NCBI GenBank assembly: GCA_030426685.1
Contig: JAUHYC010000030.1
Coordinates: 1 to 47,531 of the forward strand
Direction of reading: 5' to 3'
Length of the DNA: 47,531 nt
Source of the DNA: Alphaproteobacteria bacterium
Lineage (GTDB): Bacteria > Pseudomonadota > Alphaproteobacteria > Rhodobacterales > Rhodobacteraceae
Position 1 is the stretch's first letter, and each line of letters starts with the position of its first letter. Of this stretch, positions 25,013 through 36,385 are shown piece after piece. Below the pieces are notes generated by a model. The model was given only the letters and a program-made list of their open reading frames with translations, was not told the DNA's origin and made no database searches. The position numbers and the translations under genes were made by a program.

Positions 25013-25719
25013 TCCGCCTGCTTGCAACTTTCCTGTGCCTGCTGGCCAGCCCACTTGCGGCTCAGTGTCGTCAAGCCCTGGCGCTTGGTCTGGATGTATC
25101 GGGCTCAGTCGACAGTCGGGAATACCGATTGCAACTGGACGGGCTGGCCTCTGCACTGCGCCGCCCCGAAGTTGCGCAGCTGATCCTGTCGAACCCTGCC
25201 ACCTTCGTGCGCCTCGCGATATTTGAATGGAGCGAGACCGGCCATCAGCGGGTTCTGCTGGATTGGACTGATTTGCGCCGGGCCGATGATCTGCAGCGGA
25301 TTGGGCAGCGGCTGAACGCCACCAAACGATCCGCCGCGCCGCAAGGAACCGCCGTTGGATCCGCCATGCTGACCGGAGCCGATCTGCTGGCATCTCAAAC
25401 CGATTGCTGGCGGCGCACGTTGGACCTGTCCGGTGACGGCAAACACAATCTTGGACCCCACCCGCGCGACGTGAAGAAAGCGTTACAAAACCAAGGAATT
25501 ACCATCAATGGCCTTGTCATTGGTGCCGACGACCCCGCCACCGGCGATGTCCGCTATGTGCAGGTCGGAGAGCTTTCCGCCTATTATCAGGCATGGGTCA
25601 TCCTGGGACCTGATGCATTTGTCGAAGTTGCTCTGGGGTTTGAGGCCTATGAAGACGCCATGACCCGCAAACTGATCCGCGAGCTCGAAGGGCTAGAGCT
25701 GTCCACTGCCCCGGTACAC

Positions 25720-28236
<2,517 letters not shown>

Positions 28237-28243
28237 GGTTCCT

Positions 28244-28645
28244 ATGTCCACCACCCTGCCCGAATATTACTTTCGCGTCCGCGAAAACGGGGCTGCGGTT
28301 TTCCGGATCGACACGGACAATCGCCAGCGCCGGATCGAGATGGAGCAGATCGCAGTCATCAATATCCGCAATGGCGAGGTCAAGCCGCAGGGTCAGCGCA
28401 TTCTCTCTGATGCGGACAAGGCCGAAATCGCCCGCTGGATCAAGGCGCGCAAGGCCCTTCTGGCCCGGCGGGATATGGATGACATTCACCGGACCGTTGA
28501 TCATCTGAACCTGACCACGCAATGGGCCCAATCGAAGGCCACCGACGCGCAGTTGGATGAGATCACGGATCTTCTGTTGATGGCGATGCACGACCTGCGC
28601 TCGGTTCTGGTACGCAAAAAATCCGACCGGATCAGTGATAACTGA
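28244..28645 (+). CDS. Conserved hypothetical protein
   Basis: A 133-residue soluble protein without signal or membrane segment. It opens with a short beta-rich part (YYFRVRENGAAVFRIDTDN, RRIEMEQIAVINIRNGEV) and continues with helices (DKAEIARWIKARKALLARRD; LDEITDLLLMAMHDLRSVL). I do not recognise a family. Start ATG 28244 with GAGG upstream; it follows the aminotransferase by seven bases and is probably co-transcribed. Its end nearly touches the convergent MATE gene. Confidence 0.75.
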   Translation: MSTTLPEYYFRVRENGAAVFRIDTDNRQRRIEMEQIAVINIRNGEVKPQGQRILSDADKAEIARWIKARKALLARRDMDDIHRTVDHLNLTTQWAQSKATDAQLDEITDLLLMAMHDLRSVLVRKKSDRISDN

Positions 28646-28649
28646 TCCC

Positions 28650-30014
28650 TCAGACAGGTACCGCGCCTACCTCGCGCACTGATCGCAGCCAAAATCGCGT
28701 CATTAGCAGGACCGCGGCACAGGCAAGGCCGAGTACGAGGCCCAACCAGACACCGATCCCCTCCATACCCTGGACGAAGCCAAAGAAATACGAGGCCGGT
28801 ATGCCGATGACCCAATAGCTGAGCGCAGCCATGACCATCGGAACCTTGGCGTCCTGCAATCCGCGCAACAGCCCCAGCGCAATCACCTGCGCACCATCGA
28901 CAAGCTGGAACAGCGCAGCCATCGCCAGCAGTCCGGCGCCGATCAGCAGTATCTGAGGGCGCTGCGGATCATCAGCTTCCATGAACAGTGAAATCAGTGG
29001 TTCCGCGCAGGTCAGGAACAATATGACCGTCAGAACCGATATGACCAGCGACATTCCGGTGACCGCAATCGCCCCTTTCTCAAGATGCGGGCGATCCCGT
29101 CTGCCCAGAGCGTTCCCCGCCCGGATCGTCGCAACATTCGACAGGCCCAGATGCACCATGAACGTCGCCGACGCGAGGTTCAGGGCGATCCCATGAGCCG
29201 CCAGCGGTACGGGCCCTAACCACCCCATCATGACAGCCGAGGTCGCAAACAGCGATACCTCGGCCAGGGTGGTCAGGCCGATGGGAATACCCAATCGCAG
29301 AACGCTAAAGAACATCTCCCAATCCGGGCGCCAGAAACGCTGAAACAGGCTGTGGTCCGGCAGCACCCGAACCGCGTAAATCACGACCGCCACCAGCGAC
29401 ACGATCTGAGTCAGGACCGAGGCGATAGCGGCACCGATCACCCCCAACTCGGGCGCACCCCAATTCCCGAAGATCAGCGCATAGTTCGTCACGCCATTGA
29501 CCAGAGCGGCCGCCACGGTGATCCAGAGCACGATCTGCGTCCGCTCAATCGCGGCCAGATAGGATTTCAGCACCATCACCAACAGGGCGGGAAACAGACC
29601 CCACCCGGCAACACGCAGGTATTTTGCAGCCGTTTCAGCGACTTGTGGTTCTTGCTTCAAGGCAATCAGAATGGGATATGACCACCACAACAACGGCATC
29701 ATCACCGCCGCATAGATCAGCGATAGCCAAAGACCCATACGGGTCGAACGGCGAATGCTGGTCTCATTCCCCTCGGCAGCGGCGGTCGCGACCATCGGCA
29801 TCACCGCCCAGCCGAACCCCGCTCCAAACAGGAACAGAACAAAGTAATAGCTGCCAGCCAGCGTCACCGCTGCCAGTGCTTCGATCCCATACCAACCCAG
29901 CATGATGGTATCGGTCAGGCCAATGGCATACTGCGCCAGATGCCCGCCGATCAATGGCAGGCCCAGCACGGCGATCGCGCGGAAATGGCCGGGATATGTC
30001 ATCACCTTGTTCAT
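28650..30014 (-). CDS. norM: MATE-family multidrug/cation efflux transporter
   Basis: A 454-residue protein with 12 predicted membrane helices and the two-fold MATE repeat. The first half starts AVLGLPLIGGHLAQYAIGLTDTIMLG and the second half LGIPIGLTTLAEVSLFATSAVMMG, the paired helix 1/helix 7 motifs of the NorM branch. MatE proteins expel cationic drugs or metabolites with Na+ or H+. Start ATG 30014, with AAGG upstream; an ATG four codons on is possible. No regulator is adjacent, so its substrate remains unknown. Confidence 0.9.
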   Translation of the reverse strand: MNKVMTYPGHFRAIAVLGLPLIGGHLAQYAIGLTDTIMLGWYGIEALAAVTLAGSYYFVLFLFGAGFGWAVMPMVATAAAEGNETSIRRSTRMGLWLSLIYAAVMMPLLWWSYPILIALKQEPQVAETAAKYLRVAGWGLFPALLVMVLKSYLAAIERTQIVLWITVAAALVNGVTNYALIFGNWGAPELGVIGAAIASVLTQIVSLVAVVIYAVRVLPDHSLFQRFWRPDWEMFFSVLRLGIPIGLTTLAEVSLFATSAVMMGWLGPVPLAAHGIALNLASATFMVHLGLSNVATIRAGNALGRRDRPHLEKGAIAVTGMSLVISVLTVILFLTCAEPLISLFMEADDPQRPQILLIGAGLLAMAALFQLVDGAQVIALGLLRGLQDAKVPMVMAALSYWVIGIPASYFFGFVQGMEGIGVWLGLVLGLACAAVLLMTRFWLRSVREVGAVPV

Positions 30015-30152
30015 CCCGACAGCCTTAGGCCCGCCCTATGCCAGAGACAAGAGCGCAACCCGATTATTTCACAATGAGACTCTGCTGCCCCGAGCGATCA
30101 AAGCCGAATTCCGCCTACGGGCAATGACTTGTAGAAAGGACGGATAATCAGG

Positions 30153-31082
30153 TTAGCCGACCTTCGCATCAGGGTGCAGCGCCGTCCCAAGGATGTGGTC
30201 CGAACGGTGGATCACGTGATGGGCTTGCCCAACGATCAATGGATCAGGTTCGCCGACAATCCTGTGGTCCTTGTCCGGATAGTCGAGCGTCGACAGGAAG
30301 TGACGCATGCAGTTCAGGCGCGCGCGTTTCTTGTCGTTGGATTTGACAATGGTCCAGGGTGCATCAGCGGTGTCGGTGTAGAAGAACATCGCCTCTTTCG
30401 CCTCGGTATAGTCATCCCATTTGCTCAGGCTGGCCTTATCGATGGGCGACAGTTTCCATTGCTTTAACGGGTCAGTCTCCCGGCTGGTGAACCGGCGCTG
30501 CTGTTCTTGTCGCGTCACTGAGAACCAGTATTTATAAAGTTGAATGCCCGAGCGCACCAACATCCGCTCCAACTCGGGCGTCTGCCGCATGAATTCCAGA
30601 TATTCGTTGGGCGAACAGAAGCCCATCACCCGCTCAACACCGGCGCGGTTGTACCAGGACCGGTCGTAGAAAACCATTTCGCCCACGGTCGGCAGCTGCT
30701 GCACATAGCGCTGGTAATACCATTGCCCCTTTTCTTCCCAGGTTGGTTTGTTCAGCGCGACGACACGTGCCTGACGCGGGTTCAGGTGCTCCATGAATCG
30801 CTTGATCGTACCGCCCTTGCCCGCCGCATCACGCCCTTCGAACAGCAACACGAAACGCTGCCCTGTTTCCTGCGCCCACAGCTGGGCCTTCAGCAATTCG
30901 GTCTGAAGTTCCGCTTTCTGCGCTTCGTACTCCTTGCGTGCCATCTTGCGGCTATATGGATATTTACCGCTTTCAAAAGCCTGCCGAATCTTTTCGGGGC
31001 TCGGTGCAGTTGCGTCCGGCATTTCCACCGGCACATCGTTCATCTGGTTCGGTTTCTGTGAAGGCTTTGGGGTGGCGTCCAT
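30153..31082 (-). CDS. ppk2: Polyphosphate kinase 2
   Basis: A 309-residue PPK2 protein: Walker A FEGRDAAGKGGTIKRF, the lid and Walker B YDRSWYNRAGVERVMGF, and RRFTSRETDPLKQWKLSPID. One-domain PPK2 enzymes (class I type) make GTP or ATP from polyphosphate and NDP. The N-terminal 30 residues (rich in Pro and polar residues) are extra. ATG 31082 with AAGGAG upstream. The intergenic space to the divergent hydrolase is 112 bases and holds the promoters for both. Confidence 0.93.
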   Translation of the reverse strand: MDATPKPSQKPNQMNDVPVEMPDATAPSPEKIRQAFESGKYPYSRKMARKEYEAQKAELQTELLKAQLWAQETGQRFVLLFEGRDAAGKGGTIKRFMEHLNPRQARVVALNKPTWEEKGQWYYQRYVQQLPTVGEMVFYDRSWYNRAGVERVMGFCSPNEYLEFMRQTPELERMLVRSGIQLYKYWFSVTRQEQQRRFTSRETDPLKQWKLSPIDKASLSKWDDYTEAKEAMFFYTDTADAPWTIVKSNDKKRARLNCMRHFLSTLDYPDKDHRIVGEPDPLIVGQAHHVIHRSDHILGTALHPDAKVG

Positions 31083-31194
31083 TCATACTCTCCTTGGGGT
31101 ATCGCTGTTCGGGATTACGCCTGTCAGATTTGGATGAAATTCGCTTTGATTGGTGTCAAAGTAACTCATCTTTTGGCCGTTCCGGGGAATTTAC

Positions 31195-32073
31195 ATGCAA
31201 TCCGAATTCGTGAGGCTGAGCGAACGGCCATTCCATCTGCGACGTTGGGGACAACCCGAACTGCCACCCCTGTTGCTTCTGCACGGTTTCCCGGAATACG
31301 GCGGCGCGTGGGCCGACCTTGCCCGGCACCTGTCTGACCAATTTCATTGCATCGCCCCGGATCAACGCGGGTATGGCCAAAGCTGGACGCCAGACGGTGT
31401 AAAAAATTACACCGTCTCGCAACTGGCCTCAGACATGGCGTCACTGATACTACAAATCGGTCCACCGATATATGTGCTTGGCCATGACTGGGGGGCATCG
31501 GTGGCCTATGGCCTGGCTATGAACTACCCTGATCTGGTCAGCCGCCTGATCATCGCAAACGGGGTGCACCCGGTCCCGTTTCAGCGCGCCTTGGCCGCGG
31601 GCGGCGCCCAATCGGCGGCCTCGCAATATATCAGCCAGCTCCGAGCACCCTACGCGGCTGTACATTATGCGGCCAACAATTTCGCCGCCCTCGAACGCTT
31701 TTTCCGGCACGGAATGGGGATTGACTGGTTGTCGGATGCGCGGATGGAGGATTACCGTCTCGAATGGGCCCGCCCCGAGCGATTGAACGCAATGCTGAAC
31801 TGGTACCGCGCCTCACCGTTAATCGTGGCCGACCCGGACACTCCCAGGTTCGATGTGCCCGAGTTTCCCCTCGACCGCCTCAGAGTCACCTGCCCTCACC
31901 TGCTGCTTTGGGGACCGGAAGACCGCGCCCTGCTAGCCGAATCCACCGATGGGCTAGAGGAGTTCGCCCCTCACCTGACCCGCATCACCATCCCCGGCAC
32001 CGACCACTGGCTGCACCATCAGAAACCGCAGAAGATCGCCCGGATCATTATCGACTGGCTTCAAGCCAACTGA
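31195..32073 (+). CDS. Epoxide hydrolase-like alpha/beta hydrolase
   Basis: A 292-residue alpha/beta hydrolase in which the nucleophile elbow is GHDWGAS with Asp (about residue 98) in place of Ser, typical of epoxide hydrolases and haloalkane dehalogenases. Other parts: oxyanion loop HGFPEYGGAW, DQRGYGQSW, cap domain between about 130 and 200, and C-terminal His in PGTDHWLHHQ. A cap Tyr pair that would confirm epoxide hydrolysis was not mapped. ATG 31195 with GGGGAA upstream. A perfect 11-bp inverted repeat lies inside the gene. Confidence 0.85.
   Translation: MQSEFVRLSERPFHLRRWGQPELPPLLLLHGFPEYGGAWADLARHLSDQFHCIAPDQRGYGQSWTPDGVKNYTVSQLASDMASLILQIGPPIYVLGHDWGASVAYGLAMNYPDLVSRLIIANGVHPVPFQRALAAGGAQSAASQYISQLRAPYAAVHYAANNFAALERFFRHGMGIDWLSDARMEDYRLEWARPERLNAMLNWYRASPLIVADPDTPRFDVPEFPLDRLRVTCPHLLLWGPEDRALLAESTDGLEEFAPHLTRITIPGTDHWLHHQKPQKIARIIIDWLQAN
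31392..31417. repeat. Perfect inverted repeat inside a coding sequence
   Basis: AGACGGTGTAA (31392-31402) and TTACACCGTCT (31407-31417) are exact 11-bp complementary arms around AAAA. It falls in codons for roughly residues 66-75 of the epoxide-hydrolase-like protein. On mRNA this would be a tight hairpin followed by no U tract. It is more perfect than chance coding usually gives; cause unknown. Confidence 0.6.
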
Positions 32074-32089
32074 TCGGTCGACCCCGCCC

Positions 32090-32698
32090 TCATCGATGCC
32101 CCCAATCGTCTGGATTGTCTGAGTTGTTGGGCGACAGCCCCAATATGTCCCCCTCGGTTGAACATCCCAACCCCAAGACTGTGCGATTGGCGTAGGAGAA
32201 ATAGGCGCAGACCTGGTTGATCTCCAGAATCTCGCCATCATCCCAACCTGCATCACGTAGCGCCACAATATCTGCTTCGGTCAAATCCGCAGGTCCCTCG
32301 GTCAGAACCTGTGCATATCGCATCGCCGCGAGTTGCGCAGCGTCCAAAGGTGCTTGCCCGATATCCCCCGCGTCAATCGCCGCGCGGATCGCATTTCCGC
32401 GTTCCTCATCCCGCAACAATCGCTGCAACCCAGCGAAATGATGCTCAACGCAATATCCGCAACGGTTCAGCGCACTGACCCATACCCCAAGCACCTCAAG
32501 AAACCACTTCGGCACCTTGTTGGCCGAATGATGCAGCACATTCTTGTAGACCGCCATGTGTGCTTCCATCGTATGTGGGCGCAGGGAATGCGCCATCATG
32601 ATGTTGTCCACGTTATTGTCGGGTCCGGTAACCCGTCCGTAGAGTATTTTCAGCTTGCCTGTCGCCTCATCGAACGGAATGGTCTTGATCCAGCTCAC
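32090..32698 (-). CDS. Peroxidase-related (AhpD/CMD-like) enzyme
   Basis: A 202-residue carboxymuconolactone decarboxylase/AhpD-fold protein with the redox site NRCGYCVEHH (CxxC followed by His), the hallmark of peroxidase-related AhpD-like enzymes. Helical core segments AHMAVYKNVLHHS and AYFSYANRTVLGLG are also typical. It may reduce peroxides with a dihydrolipoyl-type partner. The start is GTG 32698 because AGAGGA lies nine bases upstream; an in-frame TTG at 32743 lacks support. It is convergent with the epoxide-hydrolase-like gene, 16 bases apart. Confidence 0.83.
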   Translation of the reverse strand: MSWIKTIPFDEATGKLKILYGRVTGPDNNVDNIMMAHSLRPHTMEAHMAVYKNVLHHSANKVPKWFLEVLGVWVSALNRCGYCVEHHFAGLQRLLRDEERGNAIRAAIDAGDIGQAPLDAAQLAAMRYAQVLTEGPADLTEADIVALRDAGWDDGEILEINQVCAYFSYANRTVLGLGCSTEGDILGLSPNNSDNPDDWGHR

Positions 32699-32987
32699 CT
32701 GACTGTTTCCTCTGATTGGGATTGTTTCGAACGGCCTGCCCAAGACAGGACCTGCTGATATGCAACTTCAGCGCACCTTGATGCCCGCTGCAACCTGTTT
32801 GACACTTAGTCATTTGCACAAGCAAAAGAGGTACAGGTCAAATCTCGAATAAGCCAGCACATGCGAGACACGCTTGATCCTGCCATAAGAAAACGCAGCA
32901 TAGGTGACACAACACTTCGCGCCCCTCTTCCCCCGGACCACATCACCTGCAATAATGGGGACCAACCTAAAAACAAGAGCAGCACCC

Positions 32988-34946
32988 ATGCCCGACGATC
33001 TGTTGACGCCCAGCGCCACCACTACTTATGATGCCTCGTCCATCGAGGTACTTGAAGGTCTGGAACCGGTTCGAAAACGCCCCGGTATGTATATCGGCGG
33101 TACGGATGAGCGCGCGCTGCATCATATGGTCGCCGAAATCCTCGACAACTCGATGGATGAGGCGGTGGCGGGCCATGCCAACCGGATCGAGGTGGAGCTG
33201 CATGCAGATTACGCCCTGACCGTGCGTGACAACGGGCGAGGCATTCCAATTGATCCGCACCCCAAGTTTCCCGATAAATCCGCGTTGGAGGTCATCCTGT
33301 GCACGCTGCACGCGGGTGGTAAGTTCTCGGGCAAGGCCTATCAGACCTCGGGTGGTCTACACGGTGTGGGTGCATCCGTGGTCAACGCGCTGTCGGATTC
33401 GATGGTTGTCCAGGTGGCGCGGGACAAGCAGCTGTTCGAACAACGTTTCTCGCGCGGTATCCCGCTGGGTCCTGTGGAAAAGGTGGGCGCTGCCCCCAAC
33501 CGGCGCGGCACAACAGTGACCTTCCACGCCGACGCCGATATTTTCGGCCATCACAAGTTCAAACCCGCACGGTTGTTCAAATCCATCCGCTCCAAGGCTT
33601 ACCTGTTCTCAGGCGTCGAAATCCGCTGGAAATCCGCCATCGATGATGGCGAAACCCCGACCGAGGCCAGTTTCCACTTCCCGGGCGGTCTTTCCGATTA
33701 CCTGAAGGAGACGATGAACGGCTCCTCCACCTATGCCGAGCAGCCCTTTGCCGGCACAGTGGACTTTCAGGAAAAATTCGGCACCCCCGGCAAGGTCGAA
33801 TGGGCGATCAACTGGACGCCTTCGCGCGATGGATTCATCCAGTCCTATTGTAACACCGTCCCCACCCCAGAAGGCGGCACCCATGTGGCCGGGTTCTGGG
33901 CCGCTGTCCTCAAGGGGATCAAGGCCTATGGCGAGTTGATCAATAACAAGAAGGCCGGTCAGATCACCCGTGACGACCTGATCACCGGTGGCTGCGCGCT
34001 GGTGTCGTGCTTCATCTCCGAGCCGGAATTTGTGGGCCAGACCAAAGACCGCCTCGCCACGGTCGAGGCACAGCGGCTGGTCGAAAACTCCGTCCGCGAC
34101 CATTTCGACAACTGGCTGGCCGCGGACACGAAATCCGCCGGCGCGATACTGGATTTCCTCATCCTTCGGGCTGAGGAACGCCTGCGCCGACGGGCCGAGA
34201 AGGAAACACAACGCAAGTCCGCCACTAAGAAACTTCGTCTTCCCGGCAAGTTGGTGGACTGTAGTAGTTCAACACGGGACGGCACCGAATTATTCATCGT
34301 CGAGGGTGACTCGGCCGGTGGCTCCGCCAAGATGGGCCGTGATCGCAAAACGCAGGCCCTCCTGCCCCTGCGCGGCAAGATTCTGAACGTGCTGGGCGCG
34401 GCCTCTTCCAAGCTGGGCACCAATGCCGAGATCAACGATTTGACCCAGGCGCTGGGTGTAGGCCTTGGCACCAAATTCAACGTCGACGACCTGCGCTATG
34501 ACAAGGTCATCATCATGACCGACGCGGATGTGGACGGTGCGCATATCGCCTCGCTGCTGATGACGTTCTTCTTCACCCAGATGCGCCCGATGATTGACGC
34601 GGGCCACCTGTATCTGGCCTGCCCGCCCCTCTACCGCCTGACCCAAGGTGCCAAGCGCGTCTATTGCCTGGACGAGGCCGAGCGCGATGAGTGGCTTGAA
34701 AAAGGTCTGGGCGGCAAGGGCAAGATCGACGTATCCCGCTTCAAGGGTCTGGGCGAAATGGACGCCAAGGACCTGAAAGAGACCACGATGGACCCGGCCT
34801 CTCGCAAGCTGATCCGCGTCACGATTGACGAGGACGAACCCGGCGAAACCGGCGACTTAGTCGAGCGCCTTATGGGCAAAAAACCCGAACTGCGGTTCCA
34901 ATACATTCAGGAGAACGCGCGGTTTGTGGAGGAGTTGGATGTTTGA
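32988..34946 (+). CDS. parE: DNA topoisomerase IV subunit B
   Basis: A 652-residue type IIA topoisomerase B subunit. GHKL ATPase motifs: ILDNSMDEAVAGHA, DNGRGIPID and TSGGLHGVGASVVNALS; the Toprim part has FIVEGDSAGGSAKMGRDR and DADVDGAHIASLL. Length is that of ParE rather than GyrB (about 800 residues), and the NSMDEA variant fits ParE. With ParC it decatenates chromosomes. ATG 32988 was chosen by homology of the start; its ribosome binding site is weak (AAGAGC), and ATG 32955 is an unlikely alternative. Confidence 0.95.
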   Translation: MPDDLLTPSATTTYDASSIEVLEGLEPVRKRPGMYIGGTDERALHHMVAEILDNSMDEAVAGHANRIEVELHADYALTVRDNGRGIPIDPHPKFPDKSALEVILCTLHAGGKFSGKAYQTSGGLHGVGASVVNALSDSMVVQVARDKQLFEQRFSRGIPLGPVEKVGAAPNRRGTTVTFHADADIFGHHKFKPARLFKSIRSKAYLFSGVEIRWKSAIDDGETPTEASFHFPGGLSDYLKETMNGSSTYAEQPFAGTVDFQEKFGTPGKVEWAINWTPSRDGFIQSYCNTVPTPEGGTHVAGFWAAVLKGIKAYGELINNKKAGQITRDDLITGGCALVSCFISEPEFVGQTKDRLATVEAQRLVENSVRDHFDNWLAADTKSAGAILDFLILRAEERLRRRAEKETQRKSATKKLRLPGKLVDCSSSTRDGTELFIVEGDSAGGSAKMGRDRKTQALLPLRGKILNVLGAASSKLGTNAEINDLTQALGVGLGTKFNVDDLRYDKVIIMTDADVDGAHIASLLMTFFFTQMRPMIDAGHLYLACPPLYRLTQGAKRVYCLDEAERDEWLEKGLGGKGKIDVSRFKGLGEMDAKDLKETTMDPASRKLIRVTIDEDEPGETGDLVERLMGKKPELRFQYIQENARFVEELDV

Positions 34947-35075
34947 GTTTGGTACAACCCTCAAAGAAACTGTCGACTGATAGGTTTTACATCTAACCAG
35001 TTGGGGTTTTTCGAGGCTATCTTGGTCGTCGACTTTGATAGCCGTTTCTCAAAATCGTGAAACAAAGAAACAATC

Positions 35076-35762
35076 ATGGCGAAAAAGAAAAAGTTTCGCT
35101 TCTACATCGGGACGGAGGCCGAACGTTTCAGTTCTGTTTACTCTATTACAGTTCACAGGGGTAACGTTTACCTGATTTCCAAAAGCTTTGGTGGAATTGC
35201 CAAAGGTTCCTTCCACGAGGGAGGTGTTTGCCACTTTGGATTTACCGATGAATACTGGAAAAAGAACTTTATTGGAAAGCGGTACTCGCCGAGTAGGTGG
35301 CGAAGGCCGACAAATATTGCAGTTAATCGGTTTGCGCCAATTGCGTTTGTCCGGTTTCAAAACAACCTTTTGAAGGCCCGGCATTCGATCGGAAGCGGCG
35401 ACGCGCATTGTGTTCAAGCGCCGCAAAGCGCTCAAATGATGGAAATTATTCTCATCATCGCATCTCCGGAAATTAGCGGCACCGAAAAAGCGTTTCAAAA
35501 CCAGAAGGTGCTCTGGGAGCAGAACATAAAGGAAAATGAAAAGCTCTTGGTGTTATCACAACGTGGACCCGAGCTTCATAGAACCGAAGATGTAGTTTCA
35601 AAACTCAATCCCCATCGTCCAAGATACGAGTGGACCGGGATTTCTGAGATGGCATCAGGCGAGCGGATGGAAGACTTGAACGCCATATTAGCGACTAAGC
35701 CGAAGGATGGTGAACCCATCATTCTTACGGAAATCACTGGGATCAAGTTCACCAAGTACTAG
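35076..35762 (+). CDS. Orphan protein of unknown function, AT-richer than neighbours
   Basis: A 228-residue soluble protein with a basic start (MAKKKKFRFYIGTEAERF), no signal and no membrane helix. I recognise no family. Its codons use A and T at wobble positions much more than parE or cobQ nearby, and its ribosome binding site is poor, both suggesting recent acquisition. The first half looks beta-rich (VYSITVHRGNVYLISKSFGG), the second has a helix around AFQNQKVLWEQNIKENEKLL. Directly downstream come three different palindromes, so the gene may be cargo of a small island. Confidence 0.6.
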   Translation: MAKKKKFRFYIGTEAERFSSVYSITVHRGNVYLISKSFGGIAKGSFHEGGVCHFGFTDEYWKKNFIGKRYSPSRWRRPTNIAVNRFAPIAFVRFQNNLLKARHSIGSGDAHCVQAPQSAQMMEIILIIASPEISGTEKAFQNQKVLWEQNIKENEKLLVLSQRGPELHRTEDVVSKLNPHRPRYEWTGISEMASGERMEDLNAILATKPKDGEPIILTEITGIKFTKY

Positions 35763-35769
35763 CAAGCGC

Positions 35770-35793
35770 AGGATGGTTGCTCGCGCCCATCCT
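35770..35793. repeat. Inverted repeat after the orphan gene
   Basis: AGGATGG (35770-35776) and CCATCCT (35787-35793) pair around 10 bases. The arms match the ends (GTAGGATGGG / CCCATCCTAC) of the larger element at 36324-36385. It starts eight bases after the orphan gene's stop and may terminate it, or be an end of the same repeat family. Confidence 0.55.
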
Positions 35794-35841
35794 ATCTAAT
35801 CTCCGCCCTCGCGCCCGCCCATGGGGGCAGGTCGGATGCGC

Positions 35842-35862
35842 GCTTGATGCTTTGCATCAAGC
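35842..35862. repeat. Perfect hairpin GCTTGATGC-TTT-GCATCAAGC
   Basis: Nine-bp perfect arms with a three-base loop, in the gap between the orphan gene and the DUF1496-like gene. No T run follows in either direction. The surrounding 289 bases (35763-36051) hold no gene that I can support, only this and two other palindromes. Confidence 0.6.
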
Positions 35863-35896
35863 ATTGGATGGATAGTGCAGAACAATCCCTCGCCCC

Positions 35897-35924
35897 GTAG
35901 GCCGGGCTTCAGCCCGGCACACCG
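35897..35924. repeat. GTAGGCCGGGCTTCAGCCCGG palindromic half-element
   Basis: GCCGGGCT (35901-35908) and AGCCCGGC (35911-35918) form a hairpin, flanked by GTAGG on the left and ACACCG on the right. Aligned to 36324-36352, the pattern GTAGGnnGGGCTTnnn(n)CCCnnCACACCG is the same, with paired changes in the stem. It looks like a second member of one repeat family, 400 bases from the other. Confidence 0.65.
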
Positions 35925-36051
35925 CAACCCCCTTGCCTAACCCGTTGATCCCGTTCACACTTACTCTCAACCCGTCATCCAAGAACGACATTTGAGGTTC
36001 CGAGCGTCCAAGACCCAATTTGACCAACAAATTTCCGAACGGGAGGACGAC

Positions 36052-36327
36052 ATGAAAACATTAACCCTCGGACTGACCCTGCTGGCCTCGGCAGCCCCCG
36101 CGCAGCAGATGCTCAGCACCGCATCCCCTATTCCGGACGGCGCTGAGACGCGGTTTTGTTATTACGAAGGCATGGCCTATTCCGAAGACGCCTTTGTGGT
36201 GCTGTTCGGCGACAACACTGTGACATCCACGGTGGGCACGCGCGAGGAGCATCTCATGCGGTGTGCACGACGGGATGATGGCTCGTTGCACTGGAAACCG
36301 CAGAGTACGTTTCAGGTCAGCAAGTAG
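36052..36327 (+). CDS. Small exported DUF1496-like protein
   Basis: A 91-residue protein with a signal peptide (MKTLTLGLTLLASAAPAQQ) and a core ETRFCYYEGMAYSEDAFVV that resembles the RxCxYxxxxYSxGA pattern of DUF1496. Cysteines at the start and end of the mature part (FCYY, MRCARR) could form a disulfide. ATG 36052 is preceded by GGGAGG. Its stop TAG is formed by the first bases of the palindromic repeat that follows. Function unknown. Confidence 0.7.
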   Translation: MKTLTLGLTLLASAAPAQQMLSTASPIPDGAETRFCYYEGMAYSEDAFVVLFGDNTVTSTVGTREEHLMRCARRDDGSLHWKPQSTFQVSK

Positions 36328-36385
36328 GATGGGCTTTTAACCCATCACACCGAAACAAAGGCGATGGGGTGAAACCCCATCCTAC
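36324..36385. repeat. 62-bp palindromic repeat with GTAGGATGGG ends, carrying two stop codons
   Basis: GTAGGATGGG (36324-36333) and CCCATCCTAC (36376-36385) are perfect outer arms. Inside lie two smaller hairpins: GATGGG...CCCATC on the left (36328-36346) and GATGGGG-TGAAA-CCCCATC (36363-36381) on the right. The TAG in each outer arm is the stop codon of the gene converging on it: the DUF1496-like gene ends at 36327 and the hydrolase gene at 36382. It resembles REP-type doublets and likely also ends transcription both ways. Confidence 0.8.

Noticed and set aside
35763..36051. Possible CRISPR or IS element in the palindrome-rich gap
   Set aside because: The palindromes differ from each other, are not evenly spaced, and no transposase or cas gene is near.
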